From: Nautilus pompilius
Lineage: Eukaryota; Mollusca; Cephalopoda; Nautilida; Nautilidae
NCBI GenBank assembly: GCA_018389105.1
Contig: JACATO010001061.1
Span: forward strand, 248,001 to 312,000
Length of the DNA: 64,000 nucleotides
Direction of reading: 5' to 3'
Shown: in pieces, positions 1 through 12,300 of the stretch
Position numbering within the stretch: the stretch's first letter is position 1
Layout of the letters: every line of letters starts with the position of its first letter
The notes under the pieces: model-generated
What the model saw: the letters and a program-made list of their open reading frames with translations, nothing else
Database searches by the model: none
What the model was told of the DNA's origin: nothing
Position numbers and translations under genes: made by a program

Positions 1-3000
1 GTAAGAGACTGCTCTTGGGGATTTCTCAATGAACAGTGTAGCATATCCCAAGTGGTGTCCTGCTATATTACTGGCTCTGTCCATTATTGTAGATCAGCAG
101 AGTGTCCAGGCCAGCAATAATCAGGAATTCAGTGATGTTTGGGAATGTTACCTTACTTTAATTTTTTTTTTCTGACTGACTTTCCATTAACAGTGTAATG
201 TATAACATGACCTAACTGTTCCCAATTGCTACTGTCATTTACTTCATCACAGTGAAAGCCATAGTGAAGCTCTACTTCCTGTGATGTCCTGAATAAACTG
301 CTTGACATGCAACAGGTTTTTCTGTTGTTAATTTGTGCATTTGTACCATTCTTTTTACAGTATCAAACCTTAAACCAGGCAATGCTTTGTTGGTGTCATT
401 TAAAGGCATTCAATTTCGTGATTAAATTAATGTTGCATGACTCTTAAGATCTTCAAAAAAAACCCCTGATTTTGGTAGGATTCTGCATTTAACTTTTAAG
501 GTCGGTGATGTGAAGTGTCCAGAAGCAGAACACATGCCTATAAAAAAGTATGAGTAATTGTTTTAGGGCAGCATGTGTCAACGTTAATGTTGTTGTTTAA
601 AAGGATAGATTAATTATCACTTTTAATCAGATTAAAATTAACATTATTTTAGTATCCTTGCATAGTAATTCAGCAGTATTTTGAGACATTTGTGATATGC
701 GTACATCTTTCAGAAAATGATTTGCATTTGAATCATAAACCGTATTATATATAATACAGTATACCAGTACCTTTTTTAAAAAACAGAAATAATTAAGCTT
801 AGTCCTATTATTATGACTTATCTATAAGACCTTGTAAATATGAAACACTGCAAACCCATTTAATTTTTTATTTTTGCAACTTACATTCATCACCATGCTA
901 ACTTTGTTCAAATTCAAAAAAACCCAAAACAGATTGAATTCAGTACTAATAAACCAAGAATCAGAACCAAAAAAGAGAAGAGGAAATTTATAGTTAAAGC
1001 ACTGAAAAGTTGCTGTGAAAAATCTAAGCAATTAGAAGATATATTTCAGTGCTGTGTTATCCTTGTCTCATAGATGACTGTGCAAATGGAGTTGACTGAC
1101 TTGTAGTACACACTTTCACAGATCGACAGCTTAACTACTTCATTATTTTTTGCAGAAAAATAAAAATTGAGTTTGAGAATAGTTTTTGTGTGACCCAGCA
1201 GTTCTGATATGATTTTCAAAAAATATTCAATGTTTGTCTGGTCTCACCATGAGTATTCTGATTCATATGGGTATCACCTAAATGTAAACCATGGCTCAAA
1301 CAAACTAGCTTTAAGACTTTTTTCAGAACTGCTTGATTATATGACAACTTGGGCACCTTAAATCTTTTGCTCTATCTACACGCACACAGCTTTCTTATTT
1401 CATTCTTCTCTTTCTTTTACAAAATTGTACTGCTTTTATTTGTTAGACATTCTTCCATTTTGTATCATCTACAGCACCAACAACTAAAGTCACTGGCCAA
1501 CTAATAATAATAATTATTGTGTGTTCGTTTGTGTGACCAATGGAGGTTTTTAGTCTAGCATTCTGACTGTGTCCTCTCAAGGTTGCAGGTGAACCGGTCT
1601 GATCTATTAGAGGCTACACTGATATTTTTCATGATCTTAAAAAAATGCAAGTGAAGCTTGAAACAATTCCATCCATTTGATGCACACTCACTGATTAACA
1701 AATTGTATTGCTGAAGTACTTAGCCAATTTTATTTCAAAGAGCCCTTCAACACCATTTTAATCCATATGATATTATTTAAGGATACCGTGTGTTCATCAT
1801 ATCTGTATCCTCAGTACATTAAGTGATACCGCTCATACAAAACTAGCATCGTTGTTCTTTAATGCTAACTCTGGTTAATCCAACTGTTTCCTTGTGTTGA
1901 CTTTTTTATTTGACAAGGGTTAAAAAAGAAGCAAGTGAATTGCACTCTAAACACAAAAAAATATACTTTATAAAACAACTAAAACAGGATGTTAGGAGCA
2001 GATAGTCAGTAATACAAAACACAAATGTTTGCATTGTGATCAATACCAGAAATGATTCATTGTTAAGTGTTAAGAATCAGTTAAATTGCATGCAGTGCAT
2101 TTCAAACAATATAAAGGGTCTTGTTGTTGATCTGTTTATTATTTATTATAATTTGAAGTAAAAATCCACTAAGAAATATATTTACTTGAGTTGAGAATAT
2201 TTATTCAGTGAGCACAGCTGTCAGAAGATGAAAAATTAGAGATTGTATCATTGTAGATATTAAAAATGAGAGTATACTGTTATGTTAGTACTAACTACTT
2301 GGTGACAATTAGATTTTATCCACAATAGCAGATTAAACATACCAGTAGAGTAGATGTGAGGTTCAGTAATAGTTAATTATAATGTATACACAGCAATAGA
2401 TAGGTATAATTAAATTCCAGCTGTAATTAAACAGAAACATTGTAAGCGTGACAATAAAATAAATGGCTGTTCAGTAATAAAGTCAGATAAATCAAGCAAA
2501 ATCTCAATTAGGAAGAAACATTTAATCCCAAGTGTAGCGTAAGTAGATGTTAACTATAGTAGTCAGATAATTTTTATTTTGACAGTAGTCAAACATGACT
2601 GGATTTTGTTTGGTTAGGTCTCTAGCAGATGGCTTGTCATTCAATATATAAGCAAAACAGAAGTAACCAAAAACCAATCATTTAGATAAGCAATTACAGA
2701 AGACAGATCTTGGTGCAAAAGTTGTGGCCATAATATCATGGTTTTTAACAACATCAAAAAAACAGTACACCATTCCAATAAGAGAATTAGCATAGACACA
2801 ACAAAAAGTGATTGAATGACAGATACAAAATTAGACAAACATCAGTGACAGTTAAAACAACATTTTTACAAAAATATGAATTTTCTTATCATCAAATTAA
2901 GTTTTAAACAATTGCCATCTTCAGTTTGCATTTATAAATCTAGATGGTAGAATTGGTAGAATCTCCAGTGATACAATAAGGATGCATCATCTATGAGTAT

Positions 3001-3203
3001 TCACTTTGTATACTGATGCAATGGGAGCTACAATCAATTATATAAGAAAAGCTGGTTAGAAATTCATCTCATAAAATAAAACTTCATATAAACAAATAAA
3101 GAAATTTATGTGTATACTTTCAACAGAAATTATTTTAAAATTTTGTTGACATTGATTTTCATCGTTAAAATTTCAGTTAGTACATAGACTGCTGCAGTGG
3201 TCA
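1..3203. other. 3' UTR and 3' flank, no coding signal seen
   Basis: AT-rich sequence containing the 3' UTR of the large gene (extent unknown) and flank. I see no exon-like cysteine-rich segments or convincing transposon peptides. A plus-strand AATAAA at 292-297 could mark the end of a convergent neighbour, but no open frame reaches it. Confidence 0.6.
2573..2578 (-). promoter_or_regulatory. Candidate polyadenylation signal (AATAAA)
   Basis: This is the first AATAAA on the minus strand after the stop codon, about 630 bases downstream. An ATTAAA lies at 2521-2526 and further AATAAA copies near 2137 and 2199. In such AT-rich sequence the motif is common, so the 3' end is uncertain. Confidence 0.3.
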
Positions 3204-3378
3204 TTAATAATTATCAGGTACATAGAATGTTGCCATGTCTCCCTCCATTCCAGCATCAGAATAATCTGCCCACAAAGGCTGAGGACCCATTGCAAACTTG
3301 CTTCCAGTGTCATAGATGGGATTTCTGAAATTTTCTATATTTGGATCAAGAAGCTTCTTTTTAGATTTCCCCTTTGAC
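3204..3378 (-). CDS. Exon 36: cytoplasmic tail with FxNPxY motif and stop codon
   Basis: 57 residues ending in TAA at 3204-3206. The tail starts with a basic stop-transfer cluster (SKGKSKKKLL), then ENFRNPIYDTG, an exact F-x-N-P-x-Y motif (F1941-Y1946) of the kind that in LDL-receptor family tails binds PTB-domain adaptors and drives clathrin uptake. A Tyr/acidic C-terminus (LWADYSDAG, TFYVPDNY) follows. No kinase or other enzymatic domain. Acceptor TTTCAG. Confidence 0.94.
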
Positions 3379-6300
3379 CTGAAAGAATGAGAGTTAAATT
3401 TACAAAAGATTATTCAGCGATAAAAACAAAAACCAGAGTCATATCCGAATGAAAGAAGAACTGGAAGGTTTTGTCTTCTCTGGATATAGTGCCAGTAGAC
3501 ATATCACAATGTTGTGACAATAAACTCTGCTGATATCCAAACTTCCTGTAGTTCATGACGATAAAAACAATAATTTTTTTTAAAAAACTGAAATTTGCTA
3601 CAGTTGAAGCTTACTGTACATAATGTAAAGTTAATAGAGAAATAAAATGTACTTGGTTTGCTTAAGCACTAGCTGGAATTTGCTGATTTCTAAATGTCTG
3701 TTTTATACTAAGTACAAGAATGTAGGGTTAAATACACTAAAAATGCAAGAAGAAAAGCACAACCTTTAACAATATTTCGCCGTCAGAAGTGTACCTCTAA
3801 GAAATTATGAGAGCCAGTAATTAAAGTTATGGCAAGATTTAATTTTATTTAGACTGTTCAAAACAGTGTACAGAATAATAATAAAATCACTGATTTACAT
3901 ACCTCAGATGCATCACAGTTCCAGTTACTAGCAAGATGATGATAAGAAGAAAACCAAACACAGCAACAACAGCAATAATTATACTTCGTTTTTCTGTTCC
4001 TGCAATACCTGATAAACAAATGCAACCATTTTGTCTGAATGCCCTGATTAAATAAAGCAGTTCAAAACTAACACAGCAACAACAACAATTACTGTACACA
4101 ATAAATCATCCTCAGTAGTAGATTAACCATCAAAGCAAGCAACGGTACCTGTGCAGGCTTGCTAAGATGTCAGAGACAGGTTAATCATAATTTCTATAAA
4201 AAAAGTGCAGAATACTGATATTTAAAATGCCCAAAGAGAGAGAAAATAATTCCTGTTAGTAGTAGAGAATAAATAAAACTGAAGACAGGGAGAAAACTCT
4301 GACTTATGGGTCAGTCTAGGATTTACTGTGTACAAAGGTAACTTTAAGGTTGCTTATTCAGCATAGCAAGGAGAAAATTGAATAAGAGTACTTTTCCTCC
4401 CAATCAGTTTTTTAGTGATAGTAATTATGATAACAAGAACTTCACCATTTACACGTCTTTGCCATCTACACTATACTCACTATTATTATTATTATTATTA
4501 TTTAGATTGAACAAGCAGCAACTGACAAATAAAATAAGAATATACACAATCTTACTTATAATAATGATCTAAACATGCTTTTATTAAAAACTAAAAATAA
4601 GGAAAAACGTTAGTATTATCACCCTGAACTTCAATTTTATCTACAACGATTTTCTAGACTGATTTATCTGAAACAGAATAAGAATTCCCCTTCAAATAGT
4701 AATGTTTAACAGACTTGGGACCTAAAGGACATCAAGCTGAATACCCCCCCTTTTTTATTTTCAAGGCTTTGCTGGGCAAGTTCAATAAAAGTAGAGAATG
4801 AGCAGAAATAGTAGATTCAGGAGGATGCACTTTGATGATATGTACACTTACGGCTTAATGTTTGACACTGCTCCCCATGGTAGTTCACTTTACAATGACA
4901 TGTGTAATGCCCATCAGAATCAAGCTGACATTTGCCATCATTCTGACAATAGTTTTCGTGGAGTTTACATTTTTCTGGAAAAAGAAATAGAAAACAACTT
5001 TATCCACTGTTCTCAAGCTAACAAGCTACAGTGCACCATAGATGTGTTTAGCTGTAACCATCAAACCAACCCAGCACAGACAGCATAAGTGATAAATTCA
5101 CACCTGTCCACTTTGGAAAGCAACGAATGTGTGTTTCAAGGTAGTGGACAAACATGGCAGCGTGTAAGAAGAGAAAAATGTATACACACATAGGTTAAAG
5201 TAGATAAACAGACATATATTTATAGGCTCCTCACTTCATGGATAAACCACTTGAAATAATAATGTCTTCCATTATAAACTAGCAGAATTCCATTTTTTTG
5301 CTGTTACTTTTTTAGAAATTCTATCAGCAAAATATTAAATTAAAAGTATAAAACCTAACCCATGAAAGGTTAAACTTCAATAAAAGTTTCTGCACTCTAC
5401 ACAATTTCCACATTAATTAGGTTTTTCTTTCTTTTTTTAATTACTGACAATTATTCACAGCACCTATGAAGCTGGATGCCATCTCCTCAGGCTTATAAAA
5501 TGGCTGACATCACTGCTTCAAACAAGATGAAAACTGGCAGATCATTTAAACAAAAAGAAATCACCTAAAAACTTCTATTTTACTCACTGAAGTTTGTGAA
5601 GCAGTAGTTATATTTTCAAGCATTTTTCTGAAACACATTAGACTGCATTCAATGGTAGTCTCCAATGAGCCATACTTTAATTCTCCTGGCTACTGCATAT
5701 GAAAGTTAGTCAACTTATAGGGTCCTATATTCTATCAACCTGTTCTTTTTAATGCAACTACCACATTTTAAAATAATAGCAAACAGGATAACAATTTTTT
5801 ATCTTACTTTAAAAAAAAGTCTATTCCAAAGCAAAATGAAATGCAAAGTAAATTTCATTAACTTAAAGACTGAAAACGAAGAAAACTTAGATGTTTATTG
5901 ATAGATCATTTGCCATCATTATAGATGAAACTATAAGCTATCAAAAGTGACCAGTAATCTATATTTCATTCCAAGTTATTGAGAACAAAGGTATAAATGG
6001 TCCTGTCTTTGTCAAGACCATATACTTAGACAAAGTCAACTACGTGACTGTTGCTTAAGCCATCATCACTTATCTGGCAGAAATGCTGGTTTACATTTCC
6101 ATGGAATGGAATGCCTATTTTTTCATCTATGAGTCAGCTGCATCCACATGCAATGTCATGCTCACATTGTTGTTCATGCCAAAAATGCTTGACAGTTACA
6201 ACTTTCAAATGCTGACTAATTGGTTTCTTTCCTCAACTCAATTCTGTTAAAGACACCATCATATTGATCAATGTGTATGCTTTCTTCACAAATCTGAGAT

Positions 6301-9300
6301 GCAGGAGCAATCAGAACAAGTCTTTACATATTCAAACAGGTAGGAGGTTTGTCAGGCTGAGTACTGTAGCAAGCAAAATGTCTTCAAGAAAGTATGGAGC
6401 CCTTCCTAAAATGAACATTTGATGAGTGATACAAACTTTATTGCAGAGAAGTGTCAGGTATATGATACACATAACATAACAGCCAACTTAACTGGCTGGC
6501 TCAGGGAGAGGTAACTGAAAAGCTGCAGCCAAAACAGCCATGTGAAAATTGAAAGAATAATGCTGATGGAGGAGGAAAGCAGCTTTCTGTAACAAGGTTA
6601 AAATAGATATACTGTAAACCTACAACAACTAACAATGGAAAGATATAAACGTTGCTGCTGCTCTCCATTCGCCACCTACTACAAGTGGAATATAAAATAC
6701 TAAAAGGTGTTACCAAATTGAATACCAAAACCATTGATCCCATTGCTTTTCTGAAAAAGTGATGAGATGGCATCTTTCACATTTGCAGAATATGGCTATT
6801 CTTCTCCTGCAAAGTCCAGTAAATATAGTAGATACGGCATTCTTTTACAAAGCTTAACTCGCTGTTTCAGGCATACAAAGAAAGGTTGATAAATAGCCGT
6901 TCAGCTTTTAAATCTTGTGTTCACTTTTTATCAAGGAAAACCACGGAATCTGATATTTAACTGCGTTTGTTGCTAGTCATAATATTAATGCTTAAATAAA
7001 AGGAAGCAATTAATATTATTTTTATTAAAAAATAAGTATAACATATGGTGTGTTACATTTTTAACAGATGCAGCATGTAATATATACTTTCCCAGCTAAA
7101 AATTTAGCTTTTAAAATTAAAACTGGTTAAAGATTCTTTTAACCAAACCAAGAAAAAAAAGGAATACCTCGGCAAGAAGAACGAGTGAGTGAACCCTCTC
7201 CTAGAGTTGTAAGTTTTTCAGCACATTGTATACATGTAACTTTCCCTTTGGCATTCTGGTACATGCCCACAGGGCACTTTTCACAGCTACCTTTCTGGAC
7301 ATCATGGTAGGTTCCAGCTTGGCAATAAACACATTCTACAAAACAGATTTCCATATTATCTGATGCTAAAAAATCAGCAATTAAAGAAAGAAAATTAAGC
7401 AGAAGTCTGTTGTGTATGTAAATTCTTTGATTATTGTAACTTTAATAGCACTTAAATTCTAAATTAAATACAGTTAGCTGAATCATCTGAACAGCATACA
7501 AGTATAAACAAAAATTAAAGAAACAAAGTTCATTCCCCATAGATAAAGCAATTAAATAAAAACTGAAATTAATAATTTTAACTTATGCATAAACATTTTA
7601 AAAGAAAGCAATAAAAATGTAGAGTTTAGACAAGCACACAAAGCTATTAGCAAGACTATTAATCGGTGAAATTGCAAAGTTAAGAAATTTCTGAAATTTA
7701 TTTGCTAAAAACATTTGTTCTTCACTGGTTTAGCATTCAGAAGATATATCATAATGCAAACTGTTAGTAGTCACCAAACAATATAATATAAACCTGCATT
7801 TCAAATCCAACTATTCATGAACATAAAAATATATAGCATTATTTTCAAAATGTTGACAAAGTTTATAAATCTGGGGATAGAAGTGAATACCTATGCTTAC
7901 CACAAGGAGAATTTCTCTTGAGTGAACCTGGATTACACATGCAGTCAAATGATGCTGTACAAGAACCGACAGACTGTATTTTATACTGAGACTGAAAGAA
8001 ATAGTTTATGCAAGATCTTGAGAAGATTTATCAAAGCTGCATGTTTTGTTATAGTTTTAAAATGAAACATTGCCCAACCTCATCTCCAATCATTTTTGGT
8101 AACTCAATTTTCGTTAATATATGCAAATGGAGTTATGAAATCGAAAACACATTAAATGGTAATAAGAACTATATATTTTATTCACAACACTTCATTTTAC
8201 CGTCTTTTCCCCAAACTCGGCAAGTGCCCTGTATTTTAACAGAAAACGTGCAGTAGTCACAGAGTAGGAGATACAGTACCTAAGAGAATAGCATAATTGA
8301 GAAATGACTTTCAAATACTCAGATATTCTTATGTTGGAAAGAGTTATAATATTTGAGTGAATTCCATGACTATAAATAGAAAAACTAACGCTGTATTTTA
8401 AATGTCACAGCTTTGTTTTGGATTTATTTTACAATTATTTTTTAAGTGGTCATTGGGAATGACACAGCAATCTTTTGATTAATGACAGGAATTTTCTCTC
8501 TCGTCCCCTAACCAGTTATACATTCTGTTGTTTGTCACTAACCTACACACATTTATGACATATTGAAAACCTCTACACTATGTACAAGTAGAAAACTGAA
8601 AATGAGAAAACAAATGGAGACATTAAAACTAAAATAAGCAAAAAAGAAAGGGAATTATAAACTGGTTTGTTTATTTAGTTTCCTAGTTTTTGATTTTCTA
8701 TTTAATTTGTCTTAGTAGAGATTGGGTTTTCCTACTAGAACAAGTCTCATCTTTTGTTGTTCTTTTTAGCCGACCAAATCCCTTTAGGCATAAATTAGCT
8801 TCTAAGTAGAGATTGCTTTCATAAAGCATTCTCACGCAATGCTGTAATTTCAATAAAATAAGTGGCATGTCCTCTGGCCATAGAATATAACAAATGTGAC
8901 ATAACGTGAAGCTTAAATTAACTGAGCAGAGGAGGAAAGTCAGATTGGCTATCTGAAAAATTTATATACCTGGTATTTTGATGGAAGTATCGTATTTTCT
9001 AAAATTTATTCTTTAGAAGAAGTGTATCATTACAATAAAAGTGACAGATGACACAACAGACATAATGTAACCATATTCTTTTTACTCATTACAGTTTTAA
9101 AGTTTATCTCTGGCAATTTTTAAAAGTTAACTTGCTTGATGTCAAGTGTTGAATGAAAAATGTAAATATTATTCAACAATGGCTATAAAAGCATTTTACA
9201 GAAAGTTAGTATATGACATATTTATTTAATAAATGAATGATTATTGCATAATACAGCTTTCAAAATGTTTTATTACTTTATATGCAATAAAAATTCTGCC

Positions 9301-12300
9301 TTTCATTAAGTGCAGCATTCATTTTTTTAAAAAAATTGTAGAACATTTAATATTTCAATAAAGAATGCAACCATCATTACCTGTTTAAAAAGCTTTAAAA
9401 ATGAATAGCAAGATCATTCATCATCTTAAGTTCTAGCACAACCTGCATCAACATTTCCATCTAATAAAATATGTACTTCTATCTATCCACTCTCGTAGTA
9501 TTTTCGTTTATAGCAGTGTACCAGCAGAAAGCTACTATGAAATATTCAATAAAACCTATGAACAAAAACATTCTTCTAAAAAATGTTTGTAAATTTTTTT
9601 TTTTTTTAAAGGTGATCAACATAAGAGAGACAAACTTTTATTCAAGATTCATTTAAGTTTTATAAATAACATTAATTTTAACCATTCAAAATACTCCACC
9701 AGAGCATTATACAAGTGAAACTTCAAAAAGATGTTAAATAAATTATTGTAAAAATACCTGAAGCCACATTATTACAACCAAATAATATGATTTATGGCCC
9801 ATTAGAGGAAATCAAAGAGCATTAACTAAGACACTGCTACAATTATTAATGGGTTCACTTTTCCTTCTTTTTTAAAAAAAACTTTTCAAATAAATTAGTG
9901 GAAATTGATAATTAGCATAGTTGTTTGGTGACAGAATTTGTGGCAATCATACAGATTTTTTTTTATTATTTTGTTCAGCTTACCAGATTATAGTTATTCT
10001 GCCTCAAGCAATCCACATTAATTATATTTGACACGTCCTGGACGTTCCCATTGGCTTCATTCGTAACTTTAGCACTGCAAGAAGAATATTGCATTGAACT
10101 GAAATTATGAGTCGGATATCATGTAGGTACAAAACAATTCTGGCTAGCAGACAATTCTGATGCTGTTTGGTAAAACTAAGTGCGTAATGTAACAAAAAAA
10201 AAAAAAAGACAAATTAGTTTGATAATCTTTTCATTTACATCAGTCATAGGAAATAAAATATTAAATTAGTAACAAAACTGTAGATAGATGAAATGCATAC
10301 TAAGCAACCAGCTGTTTCCAGGGTCGGGGGGGGGGGGTGTCAATTAGTTTGAAGGGCACATAAAAAAATAATCTCTTTTCATACTTGGAATCTTGCATAA
10401 CCCACAGATTCTCTGACCTTGTGTTAACTGAAATGAATTTTTCAACAATTAAATTACTAAAGTTTGAATGAATACTGTTTACAGTTTTTCTCACTTGCAA
10501 CAGTGTCAAAGTTGAATGGGCATGCCCAGCTGGTTATCCCACCCACCCCTCCTTCGCTGTTCTTCTCTCTCCTCTTGTCTCAAAAAATCTATTAACGGAT
10601 AATTCCATTCTGCCACTATACTGAACATGATTAGAAAGAATAGAAGGAAACATGGATAGCAGTACTGCATAAAGCATAACAATGGTTTTGTGAAAAAATG
10701 CCGCTAAATCTAGTACCTTCTCCATTTTGTAAACTTTATCAGAAAATACAAAAATGCACATTTGAAGTACTTTATTTTTATCCACTGTATTTTGTCACCA
10801 GTCTATCTATTTCTCAAAACTACAATTTTTCTAGAATAGAGAAAGTGTAGGATGATCATTTGTGCCTTTTGCATAATATTTTTCTGCTTTGAACTTATTT
10901 TTATGAGTGCCTACAGTACCAAACACTATTTATGTTGTTAAAAAAGGTGCCCTTACATTATCACACACCTTTTATTTGATCCAATTAAAATGAAATGGCG
11001 AGTTACATTTTTGAATGGGTGATAGATGAAGTTCATAGATCAAAATTCATCCATCATAGCAAAGAAATAAAAGTCTATAGTTTGTTACTTAAAGTGTGAG
11101 CCAAAAGTGAGAAGAGGCATTTCTGGAATGAGCAACAGTCAACTATGACTGTATGTTGAGGAAAAATTGAAGGATTCATAATAAGTGTTGCTACCAGTAA
11201 CAATGTTATTACCATTCAGAACATGGTGCCAATAGTGATTGTACTGCGGGAACCAATAAAACAAATGTAAATTATCTCTGTTTATGTGCCTGACATGGGT
11301 ACATCAGGAGCTGCAGCCTCAAGCATTTGAAATTAAAAATCAGGTCAACAGGTAGGAGTCGTGCAAAATTTGTTGTGTACTCAAGACACAAACATCTTGT
11401 TGTTGTATTTGTTTAAACACAAATCTAGGTATTCATTTCTCATAGTAATATAATCACCACTGGTGCTATCTGTTGTAAAAACCACTTATATAAAAAAAAC
11501 ATTTAATGAAACATGCATGTCATCAAATAAAAGCCAAATTGAAAGGCTATGCCATCTTAAGTTGCATGGACATCACTGATCTTTTAGACAGTAAGCAGCA
11601 GGTAGAATAAACTTTAGCACAATTTACTGATAATGGAAACTTTAAATTTACTGGTCTTACTATGTCCTAATTTGATGGTTTAAATTCCAGGATTTTTGTC
11701 CATAAGAAACACATCAGATTTATGTGAATATGTTGGGAGTTCTTGTTAAACTTAACACTGGATTGCCCAGTGGTCAGTGATTTTGTTCTTTTCCATTGTG
11801 GATTTGAACATAGGTATGAAAAAACTGATATCTGATCATACTCAACCCCTTGCAACACAACTTCTGGAAGATGGAAGTAATGATGTATAGCTATTTTATT
11901 TTTTGATGGAACATGTTACTGTTAACTTTGCATTTCAGAGTTACAATTACAGTGTGCACAAGCAATGCCTTCTTGTAAAGCCAGTGATGAATGTATGCAC
12001 ATTGTTTCTGTCATTCGGGAAAACATTGCTGATAACAGACATGTAGCAGTAATAGTTTGTCACATTTTTTTAAATGCCATTAAAGATACTCATTTATGGA
12101 TACAAAAATAAATTGTGTTGCTACTATTTTCATAATCCATTGGATTTTGTATTTGGTATAAAAGCACAGATGCCATTCTTTTGTTAACAACACCACGAGA
12201 CAAATTACTAAAGTGGAGTAAGTGGTGGAAGCTGTCAATAGCCATATCAGAGTAAAAATTTCAGAGCAGGGTAATTCCAAAGTTGCATATTCCTCCCATA

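Noticed and set aside
292..297. Plus-strand AATAAA as the 3' end of a convergent gene
   Set aside because: No coding frame or exon leads to it and the motif is frequent in AT-rich sequence.
4798..5088. Plus-strand open frame of 96 codons
   Set aside because: Antisense shadow of the juxtamembrane EGF exon; no recognisable product.
6501..6773. Minus-strand open frame of 90 codons
   Set aside because: No cysteine pattern or splice edges compatible with exons 33 and 34, which join in frame without it.
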